DNA from: Calliopum simillimum
Taxonomy: Eukaryota > Arthropoda > Insecta > Diptera > Lauxaniidae
Length of the DNA: 64,000 nucleotides
Assembly (NCBI GenBank): GCA_951812925.1
Contig: OX638370.1
Location: 110,808,897-110,872,896, forward strand
Direction of reading: 5' to 3'
Part shown: piece by piece, positions 1-12,100 of the stretch
Layout of the letters: every line of letters starts with the position of its first letter
Position numbering within the stretch: position 1 is the stretch's first letter
Translations under genes and position numbers: made by a program
The notes under the pieces: model-generated
Seen by the model: the letters and a program-made list of their open reading frames with translations, nothing else
Database searches by the model: none
What the model was told of the DNA's origin: nothing

Positions 1-2
1 TT

Positions 3-270
3 CATCATGACAATGCAAGGCACCACACATCTTTGGTCACTCGAAAAAAATTATTGGAGCTTGGTTGGGATGTTTTGCCACATTCACCATATAGTTCTAA
101 CTTTGCACTCCTTAAATGATAAAAATTGCAATAATGATGATGATGTCAAATCGTACCTGGTTCAGTTTTTTGCTGATAAAAACCAGAAGTTTTATGAACG
201 TGGAATTATGATGCTGCCTGAAAGATGACAAAAGGTCATAGCTCAAAATGAGCAATACATTACAGAATAA
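3..270 (+). pseudogene. mariner (DD34D) transposase C-terminal fragment, frameshifted
   Basis: The window opens inside a mariner transposase. Frame 3 reads HHDNARHHTSLVTRKKLLEL and continues through a degenerate PYSSN block, where the usual [10 protein letters not shown] third catalytic aspartate is lost, to a stop near 117. The reading then continues in frame 1 with NNDDDVKSYLVQFFADKNQK and YERGIMMLPER, a stop where a Trp codon is expected, and QKVIAQNEQYITE before a final TAA. The two frames, the in-frame stop and the missing catalytic residue make it non-functional. The rosa mariner begins about 37 bp downstream, so this copy's 3' TIR is missing or displaced. Confidence 0.8.
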
Positions 271-307
271 AGTTATTTCGTTCCATGAAAAAATTGCAAT
301 GTATATA

Positions 308-1599
308 AAGGGTGTTTTTTTTTGAGGTATAGAACTTCGAATTGAAATAAAACACAAGAAAATCGTTTAAATGTCCATCAATTTGACTTTATTGGAAGGA
401 TAATTTTATGCCATTAATGTTTAAATATGATTTCGGGCATGTGGTCGCCGCGGCTGGCTCGAATAAAGCCAATTCTACAGGTCCAATTTTCAACCACTTT
501 TTCGAGCATATGGGGCCGTATGTCGGCAATAACGCCACGAATGTTGGCTTCCAAGTCCCCTAACGTTTCTGGTTTGTTGGCGTAGACGAGCGACTTCACA
601 TATCCCCAAAGAAAATAATCCAATGGTGTCAAATCACACGATCTTGGTGGCCAATTGACAGGTCCATTCCGCGAAATTATGCGCTCATCGAATGTTTCCT
701 TCAATAAATCGATTGTGACGTGCGCTGTGTGGCATGTAGCGTCGTCTTGTTGGAACCACAACTCATCCACATTCATGCCATCCAATTCGGGAACAAAATA
801 GTCGGTTATCATGGCTCTATACCGGTCTCCATTAACGGTAATTGACTCTCCAGCATTATTTCGGAAGAAGTATGGCCCAATGACTCCACCAGCCCATAGA
901 GCACACCAAACAGTCAGTTTTTGTGGATGTAATGGCGTCTCAAGGGTCTGATGTGGATTCTCTTCACTCCAAATGCGGCAATTTTGCTTGTTGACGTAGC
1001 CATTCAACCAAAAATGAGCCTCATCACTGAACAAAATTTTGCGATGAAAATCAGCATCGAGATCAATCTCATTTTCGGCCCATATACCAAAATCACGACG
1101 CATTGCATGGTCTCGCGGCTTTAATTCTTGCACAAGCTGGATCTTGTAAGGTCGCAAGCCAAGATCTTTGCGCAAAATCTTCCATAAAGTTGATGGACAA
1201 AGCTCCAGGTGGCGAATCGATTCATTCGGGTCCTCTTCAACATTTTGCTCTACAGCGGCAATTGTTTCTTCGGTGCGCACTGTTCGACGTCTCTGCGGAT
1301 GCGTATTATCACATAGAGTAAACGTAGTGCGAAAACGACCCATGGTTAACCGAATTAATTGCTCTGATGGACGATTATGTCGACCATAAAATGGACGGAG
1401 CTTGCGGTAAGCTTCGCGAACTGAACCATTATTTTCGAAATAAATTTGCACGATTTGCAAGCGTTGTTCTTTTGTCAACCTGTTTATGATGAAATGGCAA
1501 ACCAAACTGAACATAAATGACATTAGAGTTGCCAGATTTGACCACAAAATGCCAGTTTTATCTCTACTCGAAAAACAAACCTCTAAAAAAAACACCATT
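308..1599 (-). mobile_element. rosa-type mariner element (DD41D), full length
   Basis: The 1292-bp unit is bounded by inverted termini AAGGGTGTTTTTTTT (left) and AATGGTGTTTTTTTT (right, read on the minus strand), each directly flanked by TA (306-307 and 1600-1601), the expected Tc1/mariner target duplication. Both ends continue into a GAGGT block after the T run. The interior is almost entirely one uninterrupted transposase ORF on the minus strand, so this looks like a recent and possibly autonomous copy. It sits just after a decayed mariner of another subfamily. Confidence 0.85.
414..1598 (-). CDS. Mariner transposase, rosa family, DD41D catalytic triad
   Basis: Cut-and-paste transposase acting on the flanking TIRs. 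The open frame codes for 394 residues without a stop or frameshift. The first ATG lies inside the TIR, so the natural start may be Met26 or Met29, just before the helix-turn-helix region INRLTKEQRLQIVQIYFENN (about 38-57). A second DNA-binding segment with SIRHLELCPSTLWKILRKDL follows (about 127-146). The catalytic domain shows D192 (FSDEAHF), D285 (QQDDATCH) and D327 (CDLTPLDYFLWGYVK). There are 41 residues between the last two acidic residues, which places it in the DD41D rosa lineage rather than DD34D mariner or DD34E Tc1. The C-terminus is complete, with a stop near the left TIR. Nothing obvious is missing, so activity is possible but untested. Confidence 0.85.
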   Translation of the reverse strand: MVFFLEVCFSSRDKTGILWSNLATLMSFMFSLVCHFIINRLTKEQRLQIVQIYFENNGSVREAYRKLRPFYGRHNRPSEQLIRLTMGRFRTTFTLCDNTHPQRRRTVRTEETIAAVEQNVEEDPNESIRHLELCPSTLWKILRKDLGLRPYKIQLVQELKPRDHAMRRDFGIWAENEIDLDADFHRKILFSDEAHFWLNGYVNKQNCRIWSEENPHQTLETPLHPQKLTVWCALWAGGVIGPYFFRNNAGESITVNGDRYRAMITDYFVPELDGMNVDELWFQQDDATCHTAHVTIDLLKETFDERIISRNGPVNWPPRSCDLTPLDYFLWGYVKSLVYANKPETLGDLEANIRGVIADIRPHMLEKVVENWTCRIGFIRASRGDHMPEIIFKH

Positions 1600-1601
1600 T
1601 A

Positions 1602-4171
1602 TAAGGTATTAACACAATTTAAACTATTTTGGTTTAAATTTTATGCTATCACTATATAAAAATCATTTATACTTTTTTGGTATAAAATTTATATAGCAGT
1701 TCATATGAAAGTATTTTAAACCATTTTTTATAAAATTCATATTATGGCTATATAAACCTTTAAAGGTTTAAGAATGATCCAATCAATTCTTTTTGTAAAA
1801 CAAGTCAGAAAATCAGTTTTAACTCTATAACTCCACAGGGGTATATTTTGGACCCCCCCCCAGGTGCAAATTTTTGTTAGTCTAGGTCTCCTCTATCACC
1901 CCCAGAAGCTTCGTAAGCTTGCCGAATCTTTAATATATTGTAAGACAGCATGTCGTATGATTAACTCTAAAAATAGGAAGTCAATCAATTCATTACATGG
2001 GAAAATTACTTGTAGTAAACTTTTACACAGCATGTGATAACAGTTTGGCAGACATCAACAAAACTTTGAGCCTCATTTTACAAATATCGATCGAATGTTT
2101 GATAGTTTTGATTAGATTTTTGTGTTTTTTTTTTAGTCTTTTTTTGGCAAAATTAACACGAATGCTGTGTGATGCGTGTGTATTAAAGTCAATGGCAGCA
2201 TGAAATGAATTTCGTCTGTGTGACGAAGACTCTGCTTCGTATGTACATATTGGCAGTGGGTAACCTTAATTAGATGTGTCCATCACTGCACCTGTGGGTG
2301 GGTGTATTGGTTAGCGGTTAGTGATGCCCACTATGTATTCCACTGCACATGTTGCTTACCCATTGGCGGTCAGTTTGACTGCGTAAAGATGTAAACAGTT
2401 GCGATATTCACATGAGTTTCAATGTTCCAACATGCATTTGTTTGGAATCTCACAGTCAATTGTGCGTCTTTTTTCTTCGATGCCGAGTTTTCGATTTTTT
2501 TTTTTTTTTTTGTGGAAATATTTTCATTTCTATTCTGGTTTTCTTTGTTTATGCCAAGAATCTTCATGTTGTTTATTTTTTTAAAGATTTTTATTTGGTT
2601 TAAATTTAATTCAACTCGTGGTTTTTATAAACCAAATGAGATTGATGCTTTTATTTAAGTTTTTGTATACAAAATGTACATAGATAAATGATTTTTAAAA
2701 TACACAACATTAATTTTCCAAGAAAGATATTGATATTTTTCTTAGAACTAATTTGATGGTGAATGAGAAATCGTAGTTTCCAAGAATTTTAATTTGAACA
2801 CTTGTTGATTACACTGGAATAAAATTATTTATTGTAATTGATCTTGTGGTAAAGAGCCGCATGAATTTTGAAATGTTGTTAAATGCTTAATATACTTATT
2901 GTACAAATTACTTATGTTTGTACAGTAAAGTCTCGTCTTATGCGTTTTATACTTCACTTGACTAATTCCAAATTTTTTGCTGAGAGGCAAACCACACTTT
3001 ACTCTATATTTTAGTAATAAATCTTTCAAATTTATAGCATTATTCATCATACATCAGAGACAATAAGCTGCTAAGTAATTAGAATTAAAAGTCAAAATAC
3101 TTTTAATGCATATACAAGCATACATATACACCGAAATAAAGATTGTTCTAAGTACATACCAATATTGTTCACACATGCAACTTTTTAAATAATTAAAATT
3201 TTTATTCATTCCCCTGATTTTTTGTGTTGTTTGTTTTTCTTAAGCATTTACTTTTACTCTTATTTACTGTCGTAATATGCTTGGGCAGGCAGGCACCACC
3301 AGCACTGCGAAACGGTACAAGCAACTGTCACCCTGAACAAAATGCAAAGTGTGACCCTGAAAGCAACGTATCGTTTTAGAGATAAAAATGTAAAAAAAAA
3401 GTTGCTTATAACCAAACAAAAAGATACATAAGTAGTATAGATTTCAAGACATTACTTTTTTGCTTCCATATTGTACACGCATATACATCGCTTGCCTCAG
3501 TCTTGATCTTCATCATTTTATAAGAACTTGGACTTTCTAGAATCTTGACACCTACGCAGGAACTCGAATTTGCGTTTTAATTCGGCAAGGAATCGTTATC
3601 TATCGGACCACATCTTTTTTAAGCTGTAATGGGACGGTTATCTTGAAGAGTCGATAGTCGTTTTATGGTAAAAAAAAAAATGCAAAACCCAAAATCGTAG
3701 CTGATCGTTTTCTCGAAATATCGCAAAAATGCATATTCCAGCTTTTCCAAGTTCACCTAGTTTTCATCCTGAGCTTGATTCCAATATTTCAAGTGTCTGT
3801 TCAAAATTTGATTGCATTATCTCAAATAACGCATGAACTACGACATTTTGAAAAATTTGCTTGTAATGGAGGTAACACGCTTTTTTGTCTGAGTTCGCCA
3901 AGGTTTGTTTAGAACGTTCCTTTATTGTATATAACGTTTCAATTGATTTCTTTGAGTGGTGGTAGGCGTGTCTTTTGACGGATTTCGTTAGTTTTCATTG
4001 CCACGAGCTCTTTTTTATGACGGAATTAAAGCATTGTACAAAATTTCATCGAATTACACAGTCACACAAAAAACAAATAGAGTGAAGACCCTGAAGGTAC
4101 ACGCCCAGGCACCATATGTTCCATAAGCGCCGCATAGCATCTCCTTGCAAGGGGGTCTGAATTTCACTTCT
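1602..4171. other. Intergenic AT-rich region, no gene recognised
   Basis: No supported coding exon or RNA gene. The stretch holds homopolymer runs (a C run near 1853, a T run at 2495-2510) and short open frames whose composition follows these runs. 1620-1770 is a diverged, inverted copy of 23215-23350 (shared landmarks: TTCATATGAAAGTATTTTAAA and TTTATATAG). 1871-1930 resembles part of 17215-17270. These are decayed dispersed repeats. Confidence 0.5.
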
Positions 4172-5275
4172 GGTACAAACCATTTCAAAACGATCAAGAT
4201 TTTTTTTATGGCATCCGATTTGGCTATAAATTGGCATAAGCAATAGTTGCATAGTGGAAAAAATTACTACCAAATATTTTTTCAAAATTTAAAAAAATGG
4301 CGGAGATATGGGACTTTGAAATTTTTAGGTTAGTTTTTTTTGAGAAGCTATAACTTCGGTTGCATGTATCCAATTTTCAATTTTATAGTGTTAAATGATT
4401 TGTCTTAAAACAGGCTTTGAAATAAAAACTAGCAAAAATTTTTTGTTTTTTTTTATTTATAGTTTACACTGAAAAAAAAAATTTTAATTGAGTTTCCCAA
4501 AATACGTCCTTTTTAATATTTTTTATTTTTGTTGTAAAAAAAGATACAAGTGTAACTTACCAGTCCTCCAAAAATTGGAGTGGGCCTCCCAGTGGTTCTC
4601 CAGAAAAACAATAAAATGTAGCTTTTGGCGCAATTTTTCAGTACAATTTTTTTGAATTTGAAATTTTTAATTAAACGTTAATTTGAATTTGAAAAAAGTG
4701 CGTTGGTACTTATATTAGTACTATACAAGCAAAAAAACAGTCAATAAACTATTTTCAGCATTTGAAAATTTTTTTTAATAAAAATTTTAAATTAAAAAAA
4801 TGTACTGAAAAATTGGGGAAGATGCTACATTTTATTGTTTTTCTGGAGAACCACTGGCAGGCCCACTCCAATTTTTGGAGGACTGGTAAGTTACACTTGT
4901 AGCTTTTTTTACAAGAAAAATAAAAAATATTAAAAAGGACGTATTTTGGGAAACTCAATTTAAATTTTTTTTTTTTCAGTGTAAACTATATATAAAAAAA
5001 AAAAAATGTTTGCTAGTTTATATTTTAAAGTCTGTTTTAAGACAAATCATTTAACACCATAAAATTGAAAATTGGATAAATGCAACCGAAGTTATAGCTT
5101 CTCAAAAAAAACTAACCTAAAAATTTCAAAGTCCCATATCTCCGCCATTTTTTTAAATTTTGAAAAAATGTTTGGTAGTAATTTTTTCCACTATGCAACT
5201 ATTGCTTATGCCAATTTATAGCCAAATCGGATGCCATGAACAAATTTCTTGATCGTTTACACATGGTTTGTACCT
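4172..5275. repeat. Foldback element: 1.1 kb inverted repeat with ~0.5 kb arms
   Basis: The left arm (4172 to about 4690) begins GGTACAAACCATTTCAAAAC and runs through ATGGCGGAGATATGGGACTT and a block containing AAATGATTTGTCTTAAAACA. The right arm (about 4775-5275) is the reverse complement of all of these in reverse order, ending ATGGTTTGTACC. The unpaired centre is under 100 bp. No transposase is encoded. The arms differ by scattered substitutions and indels, so the element is not brand new. On length and symmetry it is a foldback or long-TIR non-autonomous DNA element. I could not identify a target duplication. Confidence 0.75.
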
Positions 5276-7019
5276 TCTTATAAAAATTTTAGACGTATGT
5301 TAATTTCAAGGTTTGTTGGTGCTTTAAGGCTGAATTCGACGCTATAAAATGATTTCAACTACCCAGTCACCCTCTAGAACCCCTTATAACCCTTGAAACC
5401 GTTTTTTAATTGAAGTAGTTTGAAACGCCCCCTCATCTACCGCAAATATATTGTAAATTCCATTAGAGAAGTCAGTGTAGATTGACTGTCAGAGAAATTG
5501 CATATGAGGTAACCATAAAGCGACAAGATGGTAGATCTCCGCCTTCAAAAGATAGTTTTTCAAGATGATAATTTAAAGTTTTTGTTTTAACGAAATTTTT
5601 GCTTATTTAAAGAAATCTAACTCATAAGAGGATAAATCTTTGACATGTAGTGTACTGTCCTTGAAAATAGAGGCAGAAGCGTGAGAATGTTAACACAAAA
5701 AACCAAATTGAATATAAAGAGAAGATTGAAGGCATGTAACTTTGGCGTTGGTAGAAATTTTTTCGAGCCAAACGTGTACAGCGGGAAAGTTTCATACATA
5801 TTGTAATAATTTGCTTCTATTTGGAAAAACTGTCCAGAATATTTAAAGAAGAAAAAGATTGATTACATTGTGCAACACGAAAAAAATAACAAGGTTCTGA
5901 CAATGGATTTCGGTAGGGGGACCCAAAAAAAATATACGTGTAATTTCTTTTAGGTGGGTCAAAGTTTTCCCCCTTTAACGCATAATCTCTATATAAATAG
6001 GCAAAATAAATTAGTTCAGTTCCTGTTTCTATACCTAAATTTCAACCAATTTGCTTGATTTTTTCTTCGTTGGAAAGGTTGTGAGGAGGAGCTGTGCATA
6101 GGATTATATATTTTTCAAAATTGAGCGGTGCCACGCCCGTAAATGTAAAAAAACACTCTCACGGCTAAACTACTGCATCGCTTTTTACGAAATTTGGTAT
6201 GAAGATAGGGTTAACACTAAGAAACGATAAAATTACCATTATGTTTTAAGCAGGCGGTGCCACACCCCTAAATTGAAAAAACGCTTTCACGGCTAAATTA
6301 CTGCATAGATTTTTATGAAATTTGCTATAGAGATAGGATTAGCACTAAGGAATGATTTTGATGAATTTTGATATGGGGTTAAAATGAACATGATGGAAAG
6401 ATATCAAAAGCATTTTGCACTTTAGTAGGAGTTACAAGCCTCTTAATGGAAAGCACGGTATTACAACTTAGCTGCTGCAATTTTTAAGCATGTAGATAAC
6501 ACGAACTCTAACAAAGAATATTAAAAGCTTTTTGTGTTTTATCGACCAAGGAGGGGTATAAAAACTTTTTGCTTCATAGGCAAATGGTCGAATTTCGGCA
6601 ACAAGGCGATCTCTAGTTGTTTTAAATCGACATGTCAAACTATACGATCCTTATATCTGAGGTGTATCATTGTGCAGATTATTACAAGGAATGTTTTTGT
6701 AAAAAACTTTAACCCTGAACATCCCCCACATATGGGTAATTTTTAGCCTTTTCTTAAAAAACAAAAATTACACCCAAAACGGGAGAATATGTAGTCAGTA
6801 TGTATCACAGAAATATTTGCTATAAAATTTCACTACTTGTCGCTGAATAATAAAAAGTCAAAATTTCATCGCGAAGTCCATGGAATCGTCAAAATCGATG
6901 AAGATTTCTTACATTGCATTTTTATTACACTTTTTTACGCATTTTTCTTAAGTTTTAAGCATTTCTTGTAATGGGTGACCTATAGTAAAATTTTTTGTAA
7001 AATATTTTTGTAGAACATA
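5276..7019. other. Intergenic region with a short tandem duplication
   Basis: No gene recognised. Within it, about 6115-6230 and 6245-6355 are two diverged copies of one unit (GCGGTGCCAC, CGGCTAAA, CTACTGCAT or TACTGCAT, TTTTTACGAAATTTG or TTTTTATGAAATTTG). This is the kind of phrase that recurs in dispersed fly repeats. The remainder is AT-rich with no recognised structure. Confidence 0.4.
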
Positions 7020-7728
7020 TCGATACCTTAGAGCGCTATAGTCCTATCTCCACTTTTTGCGATTTTGAGATTTTTGCAGTTATGGCAACATTGTGGGCTT
7101 CTTTACCGTGTGGAAAACTGTGTGATGTCAAAATACCACTAAAACACCAAAACATTCGAAAATTAAAAAAATCCTATCTCCAAACTGTAATTTTTTCAAG
7201 AGCGCTACTGTCCTATCTCCACTGAATATTCAAATAAGTCACATTTTTTTAAAAAAATCTTCGTTTTTCGCGTTTTCTTAGCATTTCATGTCTTTTTGCG
7301 ACATTTTAGTGAACAAATTTGGTTACACCCAAGGCTCCACTCTTGTTTGTCGGAACCAAAAATTCAAGAAAAAAATTTTTAAAAATTCGTTGTTTCGTGT
7401 TTTCTACGCGTTTTATGACTTTTTACGACATTTTAGTGGAAAAAATTCAAAAAATGTACTAAATGCGTCGTTTTTTTCAATAGTAGTGGAATTCTATATA
7501 AGGCCAAAAGTAATGTCATACTATAAATTGGCTGGGATTTCGTTAGAAATTAATAAAATTGATTGAAAACATTAAATTATGTTAAAGTATACTATAAGTA
7601 AAAATATTGCATATATCGTTATATCAAAATAGTAGCCAATCTTAAATAACCACTGTTTGAAATCTTCTTTTTGCATTTCCCAACAATTGGAAAAATGGAG
7701 ATAGGACTTTAGCGCTCTAAGGTATCGA
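7020..7728. mobile_element. TA-flanked TIR element (TCGATACCTTAGAGCGC ends)
   Basis: Both ends carry TCGATACCTTAGAGCGCTA-like sequence followed by GTCCTATCTCCAC, in inverted orientation, with TA immediately outside each (7018-7019 and 7729-7730). A third copy of the sub-terminal motif lies inside near 7199 (AGAGCGCTACTGTCCTATCT). The interior holds a piece of the dispersed repeat that includes a GACATTTTAGT block (7265-7450) and a piece of the AAAAGTAATGTCATACTA family (7503-7565). It has no transposase and is a non-autonomous Tc1/mariner-like element that carries or has received other repeats. Confidence 0.7.
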
Positions 7729-8847
7729 TATTAACCCATTATAACCCATTTTTTGGACGAAGAAGGGGTCAAACGGATCCACAAAAACAGGATATAAGGG
7801 GTAATGTGTTTTAAAAAAATGTTCCTTATAGGATTTTGCTATGACCTTGGAACGATAGGTTTTTTTTTTTAAAACTGATGAGATGAAAATATGTTGCAAT
7901 TGATATGAATAATTTTGTTTAACAAAGGTGAATACTCAATGAGACACATTTGTCCTGTCAGTGCTGAAAGGATTAAGGTGAAAAATATGAGACATTCTGT
8001 TTCGATATCGTAATAAAATGAAAACCAAGCCATTTTGTTTGAAATCTCGGCTGGATACGGTGAAAAGAGCGCGGTACTAACACTGAAGAAGATTATCTCA
8101 AAATTAAAAAATTTTTGCGTAACATGTTCTTCCACTCAGCTATGCAATTTATATTTGTCACGAAAATGTTAATAAATATGTTTGCTTTTTAATTTTCCTT
8201 AATTTTAATATTGTTTTAAAGTTTTCGTTTTTTAATGTATTAAGGTAAATTTCTTTCACTCGAATAAGACCATGAGCAAGTGCTTACTCTATGACTTCCA
8301 TGGTAATTACTATTTCATGTTGGGGCACGCAACCTACAACTCACACATGCAAATGTTTTCTAGCTAACTTTCTTTTTTCTGGCGCACAATATTTCGTACA
8401 AATTTTTATATCTCTTATCACCAAAAAAGATTTGATATCTTCTGATTAAAAAATTTTTGTTTTTCGTCTACTCATCGTTGCGGAATTTTTTTACTTTTCT
8501 GTTCCAGATCTTTAAAAGATTTTTTTGATTTTCGCAGATTAACAGCGGTTGCGAATGCGTTAAGACATTAAATCCTTTGTGTGTGTGAAAAAAAATGGCC
8601 AAATTTTAATTAAGGCTTCAAAACTCAAAGAAAGTTGCTATAAAAAAAAGGAAAGGAAAAACAAAAGCTTTAAAATGTGAAATTCAGTGTACCAACATCC
8701 TAAAGAAACTTAAATAAGTTTTGCACAAAACTGCATAAATGTGAACAATTTAGTGATTAAATTTTAAATTTGCATTGAACAATAGCGAAAATACAAAAAA
8801 AAAAAACAAATATTTTTGCGAGATAAAACCGGCAGGAAATAAACATA
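7729..8847 (+). promoter_or_regulatory. Upstream region and probable 5' UTR of the DH44 receptor gene
   Basis: This is the only candidate leader for the coding start at 8848. The last ~300 bp are purine-rich with several A runs. A possible 3' splice site lies at about 8537 (TTTTGATTTTCGCAG), so the leader may begin in an unseen upstream exon. If transcription covers it, a four-codon upstream ORF (ATGGCCAAATTTTAA, 8595-8609) precedes the coding start. No TATA box at a convincing distance was found. Confidence 0.35.
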
Positions 8848-9183
8848 ATGGATACATCTGATTTGCGCGCACTCGTTGACACTTTAACAGATACGGATAT
8901 TGCAAATGTTATTGCCAACTATTCAACGGAGATGCTGCAGAAAGCAAGTGAAGTCATTGCCAACCATGTTGCCGCCACAACAATAGAGCCAAGCAACAAC
9001 AACGACAGCAGCAACAACAGCAGCAGCAGCAGCATCATCAGTGCAAATGCAATTGCGATAACAATGAAACGTTCTATGGAATTAGAGTGTTTAAGGCAAC
9101 AACAACAACAACTGCAGAAACATCCTCATGAGGATGTTGCTGCCACAATCACAACAATAGCAGCAGCAGGAAATAGTAGTCAT
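8848..9183 (+). CDS. Dh44-R: DH44 receptor exon 1 (N-terminus, residues 1-112)
   Basis: The start ATG has the context AACATAATGG. It encodes an acidic/hydrophobic N-terminus ([10 protein letters not shown]...), an Asn/Ser-rich low-complexity tract and [11 protein letters not shown], whose Cys (C81) matches the first cysteine of the hormone-receptor domain. It ends in phase 0 at CAT|gtaagt. Without the splice the frame runs on only six codons. The CAG/AAC runs are potentially length-polymorphic. Confidence 0.85.
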
Positions 9184-12100
9184 GTAAGTAAATGTGCTTA
9201 AAATGTCGCATTTTTTGTTTAACTTTTTATTTTGAATTTTTATTACAATATTTTCTTGAACAGATTAAACTGTCAAGACATTAGTTTCTATTCAACAATA
9301 TTAGTTTTGGTAACGATACTTAAGCCCTATACTTTATATGCGTTGAGCAACTTTTGGGTTAACGATTTTAATGGAAACTGTCAAGAAGTTGTCTTATCTT
9401 TATTTGAAAAACACGAAAACCGGATAACAATTTTATAGTGGTCACTTGTCAAATAAGGTCAAATGAGTCAAATAATGCCTGAAAGTATTGAATAGTATCA
9501 AAAATGTAAGGCATTTTAAAAACATTCAAAATATAAAGTTTCGAAAAAATCAATATATTGGGAAATCTCAGCTGCCTATCGCCTCTCCCTATGTCTTCAA
9601 AAATCATTTTTCGAGGATGATGTTCTGTTTAAAGAGAAAGTTTTTTCTCGAAAAAAAGTAATTGTTTGTAGAAAAATACTTCTAATATATCTAAAATTGA
9701 TAATTCGCGGTCCAAAATAGGATGCCATATGTTTGAAAAATAACTTGAATTTTTTTTCGAAAAAGTCACATTTGCTGAGATTTCCTCACATACCAGACAT
9801 TTTATTTTTTTTTTATTTTTTTACATACGAGTATTAATTGGCCCTAGATCTAATGATCACGCAAGGTTTGAGAGTGTTTTGTGCCCCCGCGTTGGTGTGC
9901 CCCTCAAAATACCATTTAAGCATCTTTTCAAGTGTGTTACCATCGAACCAGAGGTAGCACACCCTTCTACTCGGCCATACTTTTTTGTCATAACATTAAA
10001 CTAGTAAGGGTGTAAGCTTTGGCATGGCCAAACATTAAATACCTTACACTGCGGTATTTTTAAAATTTTTCTCATATGGGAGGCGCCACACTCCCTAGTC
10101 CGAGTTCGTCTAGCATCAGCTCAGAGCGTGCATTTATAGTCCTTAGTATGTAGTTTTTATTAATTCTAAAACCCATGTTTAAGATTCTGAAAGCCCCATA
10201 CAATCCGCTGAACTATCTCAAAAGTTATAGATCAATAACGGAAGCGGTTTTTTCAATTCACACTTAAAATTTATGGATTTTGCTCGAATTTCGGCAAAAA
10301 AATTAAAAAATAAATCTTCCAGGCACACTCATGTTTTTGTATTTAACATCATCCAATAAGTGTCCCAGATATGTTAGAATGGGTAGAAATTGCAATGAGT
10401 GCTCACTCGGTGAACCGAGACCTGTTCACACCGAAAGTCACACTTGCTGAGATATACCCATATATATGTACATATAATCACGTTTTTTTCCCAAACCTTA
10501 GCGTTTTTCGTTTTTATCTCGACTTGGGGGATTTAAATCAAGAAAGCATTATAAGCAAAGTCGATTTATTTTTCATCAAGAAATTTGCTAGAATTTTTTC
10601 AAAATTTTAGGACCTGTTATGTGGCCGTAATGATCGATTTAGACATTTTAACCCATTTTGTCGAAACGACCCACATACGATTTTTCTGGATTTTACTCCA
10701 GAATATTTGGAAAGGAGCCCCATAACATATCTACTACTTCTGAAATATGTACTCTCCCGTATATTATCGGAGATCTCGATTTTCTCAAAATTTTTGGATA
10801 AAACGAGCTCCCGACACCCTATCTGGTCGAAATTTTTTTGTTCACCTATTGGAAATTTCATTTTATACGTCCAGGAATATATTCCATCACATTTGGTTAT
10901 TGAACATTAAAAAAAAAATAAAAAAACGGTCACTTGAAGGGACTGGAGCAATTTATGGTCACGTCCAAAATATATTTTTGACCTTTCCCCATCAATTAGT
11001 GCAATAAAACTTTTTCACATAAATGGGCCCTAAACGGTCACTTAGAGGGCCCGAAGCCAACTCCGGTTATGTCCAAAATATATTTTTGGATTTTCCCCAT
11101 CGATTTGTGTAAAAAAAATAAATTTACAAAAAAAGGCCCAAAACGATCACAAAATTTTTTCTGTGATCGAAGGGTTTTGCTCGGATTTTTTGGCTCACGA
11201 GCGTTGTGAAATTCACTCTTGCTCATATAAGACTACCTTTATTCCTTTGATCTTACTAATACGCGTGCAAAAAATAAAAACTAACCACGTTTTCTCGTGT
11301 GCAAACTCACAAATGTAGCTGAATGAGCGTTCATACATGGAAATTTCCGAACTCTGGCTTTTTCTACACTTTAGTCTGATAACAAAGTGTAACCCATGTA
11401 TTTTTCTTCTCAAGCTCATGCTGAAACATTGTTTCCCCAATTATAACACTTTGAAATTCAAATCAAAATTTTCTGCGATATTCCACGGTTCTAAATCTGA
11501 CTCTACCCTGAGATGTGATTAAGTATATTCGAATATATTCTTTGTTAAAGATAAACTTATTATCAGTTCAGTTATTCATAGTGCACATTATACATACTTT
11601 ATATATCTTTAAATAAACTTTAATATTTCATAATAATTATATTTTTCAGCCTGCACTCATTCCCAATTGCCCTATATCCTTTGATTCGGTTATGTGCTGG
11701 CCACGCACATCACCAGGTTCCTGGGCTATACTGCCATGTTTTGAGGAATTTAAAGGAGTTCACTACGATACAACACGTGAGTTAAATTTATAAATTTTCT
11801 AACGAATTTCAGCGGAAAAATTTAATTAAATCAATGCCTCCCATTGCCTCCCACCATTATGTTGCAGTTTTTTCGCTCCCAACATCATTATCGAATACAC
11901 TTTTCATATTTACATAGAGTCATACATACATATGTACATAGGTGTATGTATTTATATTTATTTAAATTTTACAACCCGTATAAAGCTTTATTATTTTTAC
12001 AAAGAATACCGATTTTACAGTTAATGTACAATGCAAATATTTGCTAAAAACACCTTTACCATTTTCATACAATAAATTTTGCGATACATTGCTATCGCAT

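Noticed and set aside
414..1598. Calling the 394-codon frame a Tc3-like (DD34E) transposase
   Set aside because: The third acidic residue is Asp in TPLD and lies 41 residues after the second, so it fits DD41D rosa and not Tc1/Tc3.
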